Positions 7,723-16,121 of a stretch of DNA of 64,000 nt are shown one piece after another; positions within the stretch are counted from its first letter, which is position 1, and every line of letters begins with the position of its first letter. The notes below the pieces were generated by a model, which was not told where the DNA came from, did not search any database, and saw only the letters and a program-made list of their open reading frames with translations. Source of the stretch: JAAZPG01 sp012797375 (GTDB lineage Bacteria > Acidobacteriota > Aminicenantia > Aminicenantales > UBA4085); the NCBI GenBank assembly GCA_937868205.1, contig CALMMC010000125.1, forward strand, positions 43,742-107,741, read 5' to 3'. A program made the translations under genes and the position numbers.

Positions 7723-9183
7723 ATGCCCAAGCTTGAGCCTGACTTCCAAGACCGGCGCTTCTTCGTCCGGCTTTTCGGCGACGACGTCTACGCCGTCGGC
7801 GGGTTCGTCCGGGACATTCTCCGCCGGAAGCCCTCCGGAGAGATCGATCTCCTCGTCACCCGGCGGACCCTCGATGAAATCATCGGGATTCTGGAGCCGA
7901 AGGGCAAGGTCGACCTGGTGGGGAAAAGCTTCGGGGTGATCAAATTCACCCGGGCCGGACGGACCGTCGATATCGCCCTCCCCCGAATCGACCGGGCCGC
8001 GGTCAAGAGCGTCCGGGGGCACAAGGACATCCGGGCTCAATCCGATCCCATGCTCCCCGTCGAAGAGGATCTCCGGCGCCGCGACTTCCGGTGCAACAGC
8101 CTCGCTTGGCGGCTGTCCGACGGAGCCCTGATCGATCCCTTCAACGGCCGCCGGGATATCCGGGAGAAAATCCTCCGCCTGACCGACCCGGCGGCTTTTC
8201 CCGAGGACCCGCTCCGAGTGCTGCGGGCGGCCCGGTTCGCCTCCGTCCTCGAATTCGCCGTCGATCCCGAGGTCTACCCCATCGCCCGGAAAGTCGACCT
8301 CTCCGGCCTCAGCGTCGAACGGATCGCCGACGAGCTTTTTAAAATCCTTCTCCGCTCCCCCCGGCCTTCGCGGGGCTTGGAGGAGCTTTTCCGGCTGGGA
8401 GCCCTGCGGGCCCTTCTCCCCGAGCTCTATGCCCTGACCTTGGTCATCCAGGATTCCGTTTTTCATCCCGAAAAGGACGATTTCGGGCACCACACGGTCT
8501 GGGCCCACACAAAGCTCACCGTCGACCAGGCCAAGCGGCTGGCCGAAAAGCTCGATCTCGATCCGGCCAAGCGGCCGGCTCTTCTCTGGGCCGCCCTGTT
8601 TCATGACGCCGGCAAGGCGGAGACGACGCATTGGGAATACAAGCGGGGACGAATGGCCGTCACCAGCGCCGGACACGACACGGCCGGCGAGAAGCTGGCC
8701 CTCCGGGTCTTTGACCGCCTGAAAATCCACGCCTGGAACGGGGCCGACGTCCGCGACCTCGCCCTGCGTCTCATCCGGACGCATCACCGGGCGGCCGAGC
8801 TTTGGAACAACCGGACGATCGTGACCAAGAAGGCGTTCAACCGCTTCGCCGCCGACACGGGGGGCGAGTTCGAACTGGCGGCCGTCCTGGACGCGGCCGA
8901 CCGGGCCGGACGGGCCGAGCGGCCGGCGGCCGGGCTCGACCGCGAGGCCCGCTGGCTGCTCGAGTCGATGCGGAAGCACAACGTCTCCAGGGAAACGATC
9001 CGTCCGCTCCTGCAAGGGCGGGATCTTCTGAAGCTGAACGTCCCCCCCGGTCCGGGCATGGGCAAGCTTCTCAAGGATCTCTACCGACGGCAGCTGGATA
9101 ATGAATTCGACACCCGGGCCGGCGCCCTGAAAGCGGCCCGCCGCCTCGTCCGGGAACAACGGCCGGCAAAGGAGCGCCCATGA
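7723..9183 (+). CDS. cca: tRNA nucleotidyltransferase/poly(A) polymerase family protein with HD domain
   Basis: The 486-residue protein has a class II nucleotidyltransferase head (VGGFVRD at residues 25-31, third carboxylate in TVDIALPR), an RRDFRCNSLAW segment replacing the usual RRDFTINALA, and EDPLRVLRAARFAS. An HD phosphohydrolase domain follows, with FHDAGK at His294/Asp295. The expected role is adding CCA to tRNA 3' ends and possibly removing 2',3'-cyclic phosphates. The metal-binding DxD reads E-I-D (Glu40, Asp42), an unusual conservative change. Poly(A) polymerase activity cannot be excluded from sequence. Its stop overlaps the galE start by four bases. Confidence 0.82.
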   Translation: MPKLEPDFQDRRFFVRLFGDDVYAVGGFVRDILRRKPSGEIDLLVTRRTLDEIIGILEPKGKVDLVGKSFGVIKFTRAGRTVDIALPRIDRAAVKSVRGHKDIRAQSDPMLPVEEDLRRRDFRCNSLAWRLSDGALIDPFNGRRDIREKILRLTDPAAFPEDPLRVLRAARFASVLEFAVDPEVYPIARKVDLSGLSVERIADELFKILLRSPRPSRGLEELFRLGALRALLPELYALTLVIQDSVFHPEKDDFGHHTVWAHTKLTVDQAKRLAEKLDLDPAKRPALLWAALFHDAGKAETTHWEYKRGRMAVTSAGHDTAGEKLALRVFDRLKIHAWNGADVRDLALRLIRTHHRAAELWNNRTIVTKKAFNRFAADTGGEFELAAVLDAADRAGRAERPAAGLDREARWLLESMRKHNVSRETIRPLLQGRDLLKLNVPPGPGMGKLLKDLYRRQLDNEFDTRAGALKAARRLVREQRPAKERP

Positions 9184-10193
9184 AAAAGGTCCTGGTCGCC
9201 GGCGGAGCCGGCTACATCGGCTCCCACACGGTCAAGGAGCTCCGCCGGGCCGGCTTCAAACCCGTGGTCTTCGACAATCTTTCAAGCGGGCACCGCGACG
9301 CGGCCGGCGGGGCCGAGCTCATCGAGGGCGACCTGCGCGATCCGGACCTGATCGGGCGCCTGCTCAAGGAGGGCGGTTTCTCGGCCGTTCTCCATTTCGC
9401 CTCGCTCATCCAGGTCGGCGAGTCCTTTGTCGATCCCCGCAAATATTACGAGCACAACCTCCGGACTTCCCTGAACCTGCTGGGGGCGGCCCTGGACGCC
9501 GGCGTCCGGGTGTTCATCTTCAGCTCGAGCGCGGCCGTCTACGGCCTGCCCCGGGAGACGCCCATCCGCGAGGACCACCCCCTCGACCCGGTCAATCCCT
9601 ACGGCCGGACCAAGGCGATGATCGAGCAGGTCCTTCGGGATTACGACCGGGCCTACGGCCTCAAGCACGTCTCCCTCCGCTACTTCAACGCGGCCGGGGC
9701 GGACCCGGACGGGGAGCTCGGCGAGCGCCATCATCCGGAAACGCACCTTATCCCCAATGTCCTCCGGGCCGCCGCCGGGGACGGTTCCATCCTCGGCGTC
9801 TTCGGGACGGATTTCCCCACGGCCGACGGGACGGCCGTCCGGGATTACATTCACGTCACCGACCTGGCCTCGGCCCATGTCCTCGCCCTCCGCCGTCTCC
9901 TGGACGGCGGATCGAGCGAGGTCATCAACCTGGGGACAAACCGGGGATATTCCGTCCGCGAAGTCATCGCCGCCGCCGAAAAAGCCACCGGGCGGCGCGT
10001 TCCCCGGGAAGATCGGCCCCGCCGGGAAGGCGACCCTCCCATTCTTCTGGCCTCGAAGGAAAAAGCCGAGCGCGTCCTGGGATGGAGGCTTCGCTTTTCC
10101 GACCTCGGCACGATTCTCGAGACCGCCTGGGCTTGGCACCTCAAGGAATCCGGAGAGCGGAAACGTCCGGGCGGCGGCGAAGCCGGTCGCTGA
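9180..10193 (+). CDS. galE: UDP-glucose 4-epimerase
   Basis: The 337-residue product is an extended short-chain dehydrogenase. It has the NAD-binding GGAGYIGSH loop at residues 8-16, the SSSAAVYG strand carrying the catalytic Ser, and the Tyr141-x3-Lys145 pair in NPYGRTKAMIE. RYFNAAGADPDGELGE and HLIPNVLRAA are characteristic of GalE and bind the UDP-sugar. It interconverts UDP-glucose and UDP-galactose for surface polysaccharide precursors. It is coupled to cca by an ATGA overlap, which probably reflects co-expression rather than a shared pathway. The family is clear; specificity for the N-acetylated sugars is also possible. Confidence 0.92.
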   Translation: MKKVLVAGGAGYIGSHTVKELRRAGFKPVVFDNLSSGHRDAAGGAELIEGDLRDPDLIGRLLKEGGFSAVLHFASLIQVGESFVDPRKYYEHNLRTSLNLLGAALDAGVRVFIFSSSAAVYGLPRETPIREDHPLDPVNPYGRTKAMIEQVLRDYDRAYGLKHVSLRYFNAAGADPDGELGERHHPETHLIPNVLRAAAGDGSILGVFGTDFPTADGTAVRDYIHVTDLASAHVLALRRLLDGGSSEVINLGTNRGYSVREVIAAAEKATGRRVPREDRPRREGDPPILLASKEKAERVLGWRLRFSDLGTILETAWAWHLKESGERKRPGGGEAGR

Positions 10194-10225
10194 CGGAGAA
10201 CGCGATCCTCCGGCTCCCTCTTTGT

Positions 10226-10254
10226 TTGACTCCCCTCCGCCCGCGTGTTATAAA
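10226..10254 (+). promoter_or_regulatory. Strong promoter directly before the MltD-like gene
   Basis: TTGACT (10226-10231), a 17-base spacer and TATAAA (10249-10254). The expected start near 10261 is only about eight nt from the ATG at 10269, and no ribosome site is visible, so the message may be nearly leaderless. Confidence 0.7.
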
Positions 10255-10268
10255 AGTTCATTGATCTC

Positions 10269-11702
10269 ATGAAATCATTGAAATTCCTGCCGATCATCCT
10301 CATCCTCGCCGGCTGTCTCTTTCTCGTCGACTGCGCCCGCAATGAGACGGCCGTCCGAACGGTTCCGCCGCCGCCGGGCAAGGCGGCCGCCGTCCCTGAA
10401 GCGCCGCCGTCCGAAAAAGCGGCGCCCGCTCCGGTCCAAGAGGCGACCGGGAAAACGATCATTCCCGTCGAGGAAAAAAACTTGGCTTCCGGCGTCCTTC
10501 CGGTCAACGGCCAGGCGGCCGATGACGCCTCGATCACGATCGAGGACGTCCTCGAGCTGTACGCCGAAGCCAAGGCCGCCCGGGAACGAGGCGATTTCGA
10601 AGGAGCGGTGGCTTACCTGGACGAGGCTTACGCCGCGCTTCTCCGCCTCCGCATCCCCGCCGATTCGCCCCTGATCCAGGACAAGGACAACCTCCGCCTG
10701 CTGATCGCCCAGCGCATCCAGGAAATCAGCGCCGCCCGCCGCAATCCGGCCGTGGAGAATCACAAATCGATCCCCTTGATCGAGAACGAATGGGTTCTCC
10801 GGGAGATTCGGTCCTTCACCGGCCCCGAGCGGACGGCCTTCCTGGAAGGCTACCGGCGCTCCGGATTTTACAAGGATTGGATCGTCGACGAGCTGCAGAA
10901 AGCCGGCCTGCCTTCGGATCTGGTCTGGCTCCCGATCGTTGAAAGCATGTACAAACCCCTGGCTCTGTCTTCGGCCCGGGCTCTCGGCATCTGGCAATTC
11001 ATCCGGACGACCGGCCTGAATTACGGCTTGAACCAGGACAAGTTCATCGACGAGCGCCGGGACCCCTATAAGTCGACCTTCGCCGCGATCAAGTACTTGG
11101 AACATCTCCACTCGTTTTTCGGCGATTGGACGACCGCCCTGGCCGCCTACAACTGCGGCGAGGGATATGTCCAGCGGATCATCAATTCGCAGAACATCAG
11201 CTACCTGGATAATTTCTGGGATCTTTTCCAGCGCCTTCCCTACCAGACGGCCCGGTATGTTCCCCGCTTCATCGCCGTCGTCTTGATCATCCGGGACCCG
11301 GAAAAATACGGGGTGAGCCTGCCCGCGTCGTATCCGCCGCTCCGCTTCGACACGGTCCGGATCCAGCACCCGGCCAAGCTGAGCGTCCTGGCGGCCGCCA
11401 TGGGCTTGGATTCCTCCGAGCTCGAGTTTCTCAACCCCGAGCTCCGTTATCAATCCACGCCCGACACGCCGTACGATCTCCGCGTCCCCGTCGGGATGGA
11501 GGAGCGTCTCCTGGCCGCGCTGCCCGCTCTGCCGAAATATATTCCGCCCGAATACGGGACGCACAAGGTGAGGTCGGGGGAAACCCTTTCAACCATCGCC
11601 CGCCGGTACGGGACTTCCGTCCAGAACTTGCAGAAAATCAACGGGATCCGGGGAACCTTGATCCGCGCCGGACAAGTCCTCCGCATCCCCAGCCGCGGCT
11701 GA
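10269..11702 (+). CDS. mltD: MltD-like membrane-bound lytic murein transglycosylase (SLT + LysM)
   Basis: The 477-residue product begins with a lipoprotein signal whose lipobox LAGC puts the acylated Cys at residue 16. Residues ~20-130 are a Pro/Ala-rich linker plus a helical segment. A transglycosylase SLT domain follows: the catalytic Glu225 sits in PIVESMYKP, then ALGIWQFIRTTGLNYG, and AAYNCGEGYVQR. One LysM peptidoglycan-binding domain ends the protein (HKVRSGETLSTIARRYG, from about residue 431). This is the MltD architecture with one LysM; it should cleave glycan strands, making 1,6-anhydromuropeptides at the inner face of the outer membrane. It has its own promoter and is followed by palindromic repeat copy A. 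Confidence 0.9.
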   Translation: MKSLKFLPIILILAGCLFLVDCARNETAVRTVPPPPGKAAAVPEAPPSEKAAPAPVQEATGKTIIPVEEKNLASGVLPVNGQAADDASITIEDVLELYAEAKAARERGDFEGAVAYLDEAYAALLRLRIPADSPLIQDKDNLRLLIAQRIQEISAARRNPAVENHKSIPLIENEWVLREIRSFTGPERTAFLEGYRRSGFYKDWIVDELQKAGLPSDLVWLPIVESMYKPLALSSARALGIWQFIRTTGLNYGLNQDKFIDERRDPYKSTFAAIKYLEHLHSFFGDWTTALAAYNCGEGYVQRIINSQNISYLDNFWDLFQRLPYQTARYVPRFIAVVLIIRDPEKYGVSLPASYPPLRFDTVRIQHPAKLSVLAAAMGLDSSELEFLNPELRYQSTPDTPYDLRVPVGMEERLLAALPALPKYIPPEYGTHKVRSGETLSTIARRYGTSVQNLQKINGIRGTLIRAGQVLRIPSRG

Positions 11703-11710
11703 AATCGAAA

Positions 11711-11800
11711 GAGGGAGACACAAAGCCTTTTCACCCTGTTTCCCTGTTTCCCAGAGCCGGATATCAACTGAAATTAGGTGAAGAGGCATTGTGTCTCCTC
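11711..11800. repeat. Palindromic dispersed repeat, copy A
   Basis: A ~90-bp element eight bases after the MltD-like stop. Its outer arms (11711-11736 and 11775-11800) are imperfect inverted repeats sharing GGAGACACAA, and the fold would form a long hairpin. Arms and interior (TTTCCCTG ... AGCCGGA) match copy B at 15041-15129; copy A has about seven extra bases duplicating TTTCCC. This suggests a REP/MITE-like family. No transposase lies nearby. Confidence 0.75.
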
Positions 11801-11937
11801 ATTATAAGAGAGACGCTTCCACATAGAACGGCCGCGATGGATCATGGCTTTCGAGTGTCAAGAGCGGATCAGCTCGGCGATCGTCAAGAGCAAAACCGAT
11901 CCGTCCGAAAACCGGGCCAGGCCGTCGATAAACCGCA

Positions 11938-11966
11938 TTGACACCGGCCGGGGATGAACGTATCAT
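11938..11966 (+). promoter_or_regulatory. Promoter of the small membrane protein / FakAB unit
   Basis: TTGACA (11938-11943), exactly 17 bases, then TATCAT (11961-11966). The predicted start near 11973 precedes the AAGGAAAGG ribosome site and the ATG at 11989. It rules out upstream start codons inside the promoter. Confidence 0.75.
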
Positions 11967-11988
11967 CTTCCCGGCAAGGAAAGGTTCC

Positions 11989-12414
11989 ATGATTCTCAAA
12001 TACGCCGTACTATGGATTGTTTCTTTCATCGGCGTAAGCGCCGTGGACGCCCTCTGGCATCTCGTTCTCTGGGGACGGATCTACCGCCGGGACATCCGCA
12101 AGGTCGCCGCGGTCGTCGACGGCAAGCTCGTCCTGAACGGGATCAGCGGAGCGCTCTCCCAAGTCCTGGTGATCACGGCTTTCGTCGTCCTCGCTTCCCT
12201 TCAGCTTTCCTCGGCCGATCCCTATCTCAAAGGAATCCTGGCCTGCGCGGCCGGCGGCGTTCTCGGGATTTCCGCGTATGGATTGGTGAACCACTGGATC
12301 GTCCGGGACTGGAGCCTTTCCCTGACGGTTCTCGAAGTCATTTGGGGCCCGGTCCTCGGGGCGTTCGCCGGATTTCTCATCGTCGGGACGGCCCGGCTGT
12401 TGAAGATCGGCTGA
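11989..12414 (+). CDS. Small integral membrane protein, DUF2177-like
   Basis: The ATG at 11989 has an AAGGAAAGG site and lies just after a consensus promoter, so I prefer it to upstream in-frame starts. The 141-residue product has four hydrophobic segments (about residues 3-20, 47-67, 73-95 and 105-135). An N-terminal DALWHLVLWGRIYRRDI segment resembles the start of DUF2177 membrane proteins, but the match is from memory and weak. No catalytic motif is visible. The DAK2-DegV gene starts 15 bases later and probably shares the transcript, which may link this protein to lipid metabolism; that is inference only. Confidence 0.55.
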   Translation: MILKYAVLWIVSFIGVSAVDALWHLVLWGRIYRRDIRKVAAVVDGKLVLNGISGALSQVLVITAFVVLASLQLSSADPYLKGILACAAGGVLGISAYGLVNHWIVRDWSLSLTVLEVIWGPVLGAFAGFLIVGTARLLKIG

Positions 12415-12429
12415 TTCGGACGATCGGCG

Positions 12430-14247
12430 ATGTCCACGACATCCCAGCGGTCAAACGGAAAAAGCTATTATTACGCCTTTCTCGCCGGGACGAAAAAGAT
12501 CCTGGAAAATCAGAATGAGCTGAACCGGATCAATGTTTTTCCCGTCCCCGATGCCGACACCGGCTCCAATCTCGCCTCGACCCTCCGGGCCGTCGTCGAG
12601 CGAGTCCGTCCGCATCGCTCCTACGGGGCGACCTCCGCGGCGATCGCGGCGGCCGCCCTGGAGGGCGCCCGGGGCAACTCAGGCGTCATTTTCGCCCAAT
12701 TTCTTTACGGTCTCGGGGCCGAATCCCGAGACTGGACCGAGGTTTCGCCGGCCCGCTTCGCCCGCTCCGTCCTGAAAGCGGTCCGCTATATGTACGAAGC
12801 GATCGCCGAGCCGGTCGAGGGAACGATGATTACGGTCATCCGCCGGTGGGCCGAGTATCTCGAATCCCGGGAGAAAGAAGCTGAAAATTTTTTGAAGGTC
12901 TTGGCCGATTCCCGCGGCCGGGCGCTCGAAGCCCTCCAGGAAACACGACACCGGTTGGCGGCCATGAAGAAAGCCGGCGTCGTCGACGCCGGCTCCAAGG
13001 GCGTGGTCCTCTTTCTCGAGGGGGCGATCGATTTCTTGATCAAGCCCTCGCATAAGAAGATCATCTCGATCCGGGCCGAGGCGATCGAAATCGAACACAC
13101 CGAAGCGGTCTCGGCCGCCCCCGTCGGCCGGCGCTACTGTGTCGAGGCCTTGATCCGCCCCCATCCGGGCCGGGAGGCCGCGGGATTGGACCGGGACGCC
13201 TTGAGTTCCCTGGTTTCAAAAGCCGGGGACTCCCTGGTGATCGCCGGATCCAGGGACACCCTCCGCCTCCACGTCCACGCGGACGAGCCTCCGGAAATCT
13301 TTTACGCGATCCGCGATTTCGGGCTCTGCGTCCATCAGAAAGCCGATGACATGCAGCGGCAATACGAAACGGTCCACCGCCGGAAGAGAAACGTCGCCCT
13401 GGTCACGGATTCCAGCTGCGATCTTCCCGGCCTCCTTCTCGACCATCATCAGGTCCATGTGATTCCGCTCCGCCTGAATTTCGGCCCTTGTTCCTATCTC
13501 GACAAGACGACAATCTCCCCCGACCGCTTCTACACGATGTTGGACGAAGACCGCGGATTTCCCACGTCGGCCCAACCTAACGCCAAGGCGTTCGAGGACA
13601 TGTACGCCCGGCTGGCCGCCCATTATGATTCGATCCTCTCCATCCACCTGTCCGGGAAACTGAGCGGGACGTACGCCGGCGCCGCCTCGGTTGCCGAGCG
13701 GGTTTCGCGGAAGACGGGGAAAAAAATCACCGTCATTGATTCCCGGACGCTGTCCGGCGCCCTCGGCTTGGTGGTTCTCCGGACAGCCCGGGCCCTTGAG
13801 GCGGGCGCCTCCCACGAAGAGGCCGCGGCCGAAGCCGAACGGGTCAGGCCGAGGTCGAGAATCCTGGTGGGCGTGCGGACCCTGAAATACATGGTCCGCG
13901 GCGGCCGGGTCAGCCCGATGGCCGGCCGATTGGCGAACCTGTTGAACCTGAAACCGGTCGTGTCCATGAAGGAAAACGGCGAGTCAACCGTTTCCGACAA
14001 GGCGTTCAGCCGCCGGGGCAACCTCAAAAACATCCGCCGGCAGGCGAGAAAGGCCGCGGCCGGAAGCCGGGTTTGGGAATCCTGCGTCCTTCACGCCCAC
14101 AACCCGGAGGAAGCCGGGATTTATGCCCTTGAGATGGAAGAGATCTTCGGCCGGAAGCCGGCCTATCTCATGGATATTTCGCCCGTGATCGGCCTGAACG
14201 CGGGCGTGGGGGCCGTGGCCGTCTCGTTCCTGATGGAAGAGGCGTGA
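12430..14247 (+). CDS. DAK2-DegV fusion: fatty acid kinase FakA-like plus FakB-like
   Basis: The 605-residue protein joins two modules. Residues ~1-210 are a DAK2/DhaL nucleotide-binding domain with the metal site NVFPVPDADTGSN (35-47) and EGARGNSGVIFAQF. Residues ~230-310 resemble the FakA middle domain (CVEALIRPH, LRLHVHADEP, KADDMQRQYE). Residues 322-605 are a complete DegV/EDD lipid-binding fold (VALVTDSSCDLP, PTSAQPN, SILSIHLSGKLSGTY, YMVRGGRVSP). In Firmicutes FakA and FakB are separate: FakB presents a fatty acid and FakA phosphorylates it. Here kinase and carrier are in one chain, and the FakA C-terminal domain appears replaced by DegV. Function is inferred from these families; the fusion is directly visible. 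Confidence 0.82.
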   Translation: MSTTSQRSNGKSYYYAFLAGTKKILENQNELNRINVFPVPDADTGSNLASTLRAVVERVRPHRSYGATSAAIAAAALEGARGNSGVIFAQFLYGLGAESRDWTEVSPARFARSVLKAVRYMYEAIAEPVEGTMITVIRRWAEYLESREKEAENFLKVLADSRGRALEALQETRHRLAAMKKAGVVDAGSKGVVLFLEGAIDFLIKPSHKKIISIRAEAIEIEHTEAVSAAPVGRRYCVEALIRPHPGREAAGLDRDALSSLVSKAGDSLVIAGSRDTLRLHVHADEPPEIFYAIRDFGLCVHQKADDMQRQYETVHRRKRNVALVTDSSCDLPGLLLDHHQVHVIPLRLNFGPCSYLDKTTISPDRFYTMLDEDRGFPTSAQPNAKAFEDMYARLAAHYDSILSIHLSGKLSGTYAGAASVAERVSRKTGKKITVIDSRTLSGALGLVVLRTARALEAGASHEEAAAEAERVRPRSRILVGVRTLKYMVRGGRVSPMAGRLANLLNLKPVVSMKENGESTVSDKAFSRRGNLKNIRRQARKAAAGSRVWESCVLHAHNPEEAGIYALEMEEIFGRKPAYLMDISPVIGLNAGVGAVAVSFLMEEA

Positions 14248-14269
14248 GCCGCCGGAAGGGAAGGCTTCG

Positions 14270-15040
14270 GTGATCGGACCGCTTTTGACCGCGGCGGGGA
14301 TCGTGTTCCTCTACATGACCGGGCTCTGCGTCCTGGCCCTGGTCCGGAAGAATTATTCCATCGTCGACGCCGGCTGGGGACCCGGCTTCGTCCTGGCGGC
14401 CGCGGCCTTGTTCCTCCGAGATCCGGATTTTTCTCCGGCCCGTCTCCTCATGACCGCTCTGATCACGCTCTGGGCCGCCCGCTTGAGCTTCCACATTCTT
14501 CGGAGAAACGCCGGAAAGCCGGAGGACTTCCGCTACGCCGCCATGAGGAAACGGTGGGGCAAAGCCGCCCCGCTGAAGTCGTACATTTTCATCTTCCTCT
14601 TCCAAGGGGCGGTGATGCTCCTCGTCTCCTCCCCCCTGACGGCCGTCTTCCTCTCCCCGGCCAGGCCGCTCTCCATCCTCGACGCCGCCGGAACGGCGGT
14701 CTTTCTGGCCGGGTTTCTTTTCGAGACCGTCGCCGACCGCCAGCTCGCCGCCCACATCCGCGACTCGGGAAACAAAAAGATGCTCATGACCCGAGGTCTC
14801 TGGTCGCTTTCCCGTCACCCGAACCATTTCGGGGAAGCGACTCTGTGGTGGGGTTTGGGCCTGATCGCCCTGTCTTCAAGATATGGCTGGGCCGGGCTCA
14901 TCGGCCCGGCCGTCATCACCTTCTTCCTCCGGTTCGTTTCCGGCGTGCCGCTCCTGGAGAAAAAGTATGCCGGTCGGCCGGACTGGGAGGAGTATAAAAA
15001 GAAGACGCCCGTCTTTTTCCCGCGCTTGCCCGGGGCGTGA
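14270..15040 (+). CDS. DUF1295 integral membrane protein (steroid 5-alpha-reductase/ICMT-like fold)
   Basis: The start is a GTG at 14270 with a GGAAGGG site, 22 bases after the FakAB stop. The 256-residue product has about six or seven hydrophobic segments. It carries the DUF1295 signatures SIVDAGWGPGF near the N-terminus and LMTRGLWSLSRHPNHFGEA followed by a VSGVPLLEKKYAGRPDWEEYK tail. The family is related to steroid 5-alpha-reductases and isoprenylcysteine methyltransferases, which bind NADPH or SAM on the C-terminal half. The actual substrate is unknown, though its position after a fatty-acid-kinase-like gene suggests lipid modification. Its stop codon abuts palindromic repeat B. Confidence 0.8.
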   Translation: MIGPLLTAAGIVFLYMTGLCVLALVRKNYSIVDAGWGPGFVLAAAALFLRDPDFSPARLLMTALITLWAARLSFHILRRNAGKPEDFRYAAMRKRWGKAAPLKSYIFIFLFQGAVMLLVSSPLTAVFLSPARPLSILDAAGTAVFLAGFLFETVADRQLAAHIRDSGNKKMLMTRGLWSLSRHPNHFGEATLWWGLGLIALSSRYGWAGLIGPAVITFFLRFVSGVPLLEKKYAGRPDWEEYKKKTPVFFPRLPGA

Positions 15041-15129
15041 CAATCGGGAGACACCATCCCCATTCACCCGATTTCCCTGAGCCGGAAATTCACAAAAACA
15101 GGGTGCATTGGGATGGTGTCTCCCGATTG
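15041..15129. repeat. Palindromic dispersed repeat, copy B
   Basis: An 89-bp element directly after the DUF1295 stop and before the convergent CDF gene. Arms of 29 bases (15041-15069 and 15101-15129) pair at 27 positions, beginning CAATCGGGAGACACCATCCC. Arms and interior match copy A at 11711-11800. In this convergent position it could also act as a bidirectional transcription stop. Confidence 0.82.
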
Positions 15130-15182
15130 CCTCCGTATTGGCGGCCGCCCCGAAGAGGAGAACGGCGTCTTCGAACCCCTCT

Positions 15183-16121
15183 TCAACCGGACAGGCGGCC
15201 GCCCTCCGCCGGATGGATATGGACATACACCTTGCGAAGCATCTCCACGTCCTCTCGCAATCGCGTCTCGGCGGCCGTGGCGATTTCGTCCGCCTCGCCG
15301 ACGCGGAGGGCGCTGTTCACCCGGATGATGATATTGGCCACGAGGTAGGGTCCGAAGCGATGAGCCCGAATGTCCTCGATGCTGACGACGCCCGGAACGT
15401 CCCGCAGGGAGGCCGCGAACCGCTCCTTCATCTCCTCGCTCGGGAGGGTGTTCATCAGCTCGTCGGCCGACTCCAGGAGAATGGAAAATCCGGTTTTGGC
15501 CACGATCACCGCGACCGCCGCCCCGGCGATCGGATCGGCCCAGGGATGCCCGGAAAGGGAAAGGAGAATGCCGGCTCCCACGCCGAGAGAGGCGAGAACG
15601 TCGTTGCGATGGTCCCGGGCGATGGCCTTCACGGCGAGGCTGTCGGTCACCCGCCCGGCGCGACGGGCTTGGAACATCAAAAAAAGCTTGGCGGCCACCG
15701 TGCCGGCGGCCGTCCACAACGTGAAAGAGGCGATGGCCGCGGGCGTCTCCTTTCCTTTGATCAAATCGAAAAGGGAATCGACGGCGTCCCAAAAAATCGC
15801 CAGGCCGCTCGTGACGACGAAGGCGCCGACCACGAGAGCGGCGATCGTTTCGTATTGATGATGGCCGTAGGGATGTTCGCGGTCGGCCGGCTTGCCCGAC
15901 ATCCCGACGAAGAATTTGACCACCAGGAAGTAGACGACGTCTGAGACGGAATTGATCCCGTCGGCCAGGAGGGCCTTGCTGTGGCCGAGGATTCCCAAGC
16001 CGAGCTTGGCCGCGGCCAGGACGGCGTTTCCGGCCAAGCCGAGGTTGACGACGAGCCGGATCATGCGCCGTTGCTTCACCCGGCCGTCCGGCGGGCGCGG
16101 GACACCGTCCGCCGGCTTCAT
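15183..16121 (-). CDS. Cation diffusion facilitator exporter, probably Mn(II)-type
   Basis: The 312-residue protein is a CDF transporter: six membrane segments, HSKALLADGINSVSDV in the second, EHPYGHHQYE in the loop, and a C-terminal ferredoxin-like cytosolic domain ending with a His-containing VYVHIHPAEGG strand. The transport site reads Asn57-x3-Asp61 in TM2 and Asp170-x3-Asp174 (RDHRND) in TM5. Zinc CDFs usually have HD/HD or DD/HD; an ND-DD set is known from manganese exporters such as MntE, so Mn(II) efflux driven by protons is the best guess. The start overlaps the stop of the methyltransferase gene by four bases. Confidence 0.85.
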   Translation of the reverse strand: MKPADGVPRPPDGRVKQRRMIRLVVNLGLAGNAVLAAAKLGLGILGHSKALLADGINSVSDVVYFLVVKFFVGMSGKPADREHPYGHHQYETIAALVVGAFVVTSGLAIFWDAVDSLFDLIKGKETPAAIASFTLWTAAGTVAAKLFLMFQARRAGRVTDSLAVKAIARDHRNDVLASLGVGAGILLSLSGHPWADPIAGAAVAVIVAKTGFSILLESADELMNTLPSEEMKERFAASLRDVPGVVSIEDIRAHRFGPYLVANIIIRVNSALRVGEADEIATAAETRLREDVEMLRKVYVHIHPAEGGRLSG

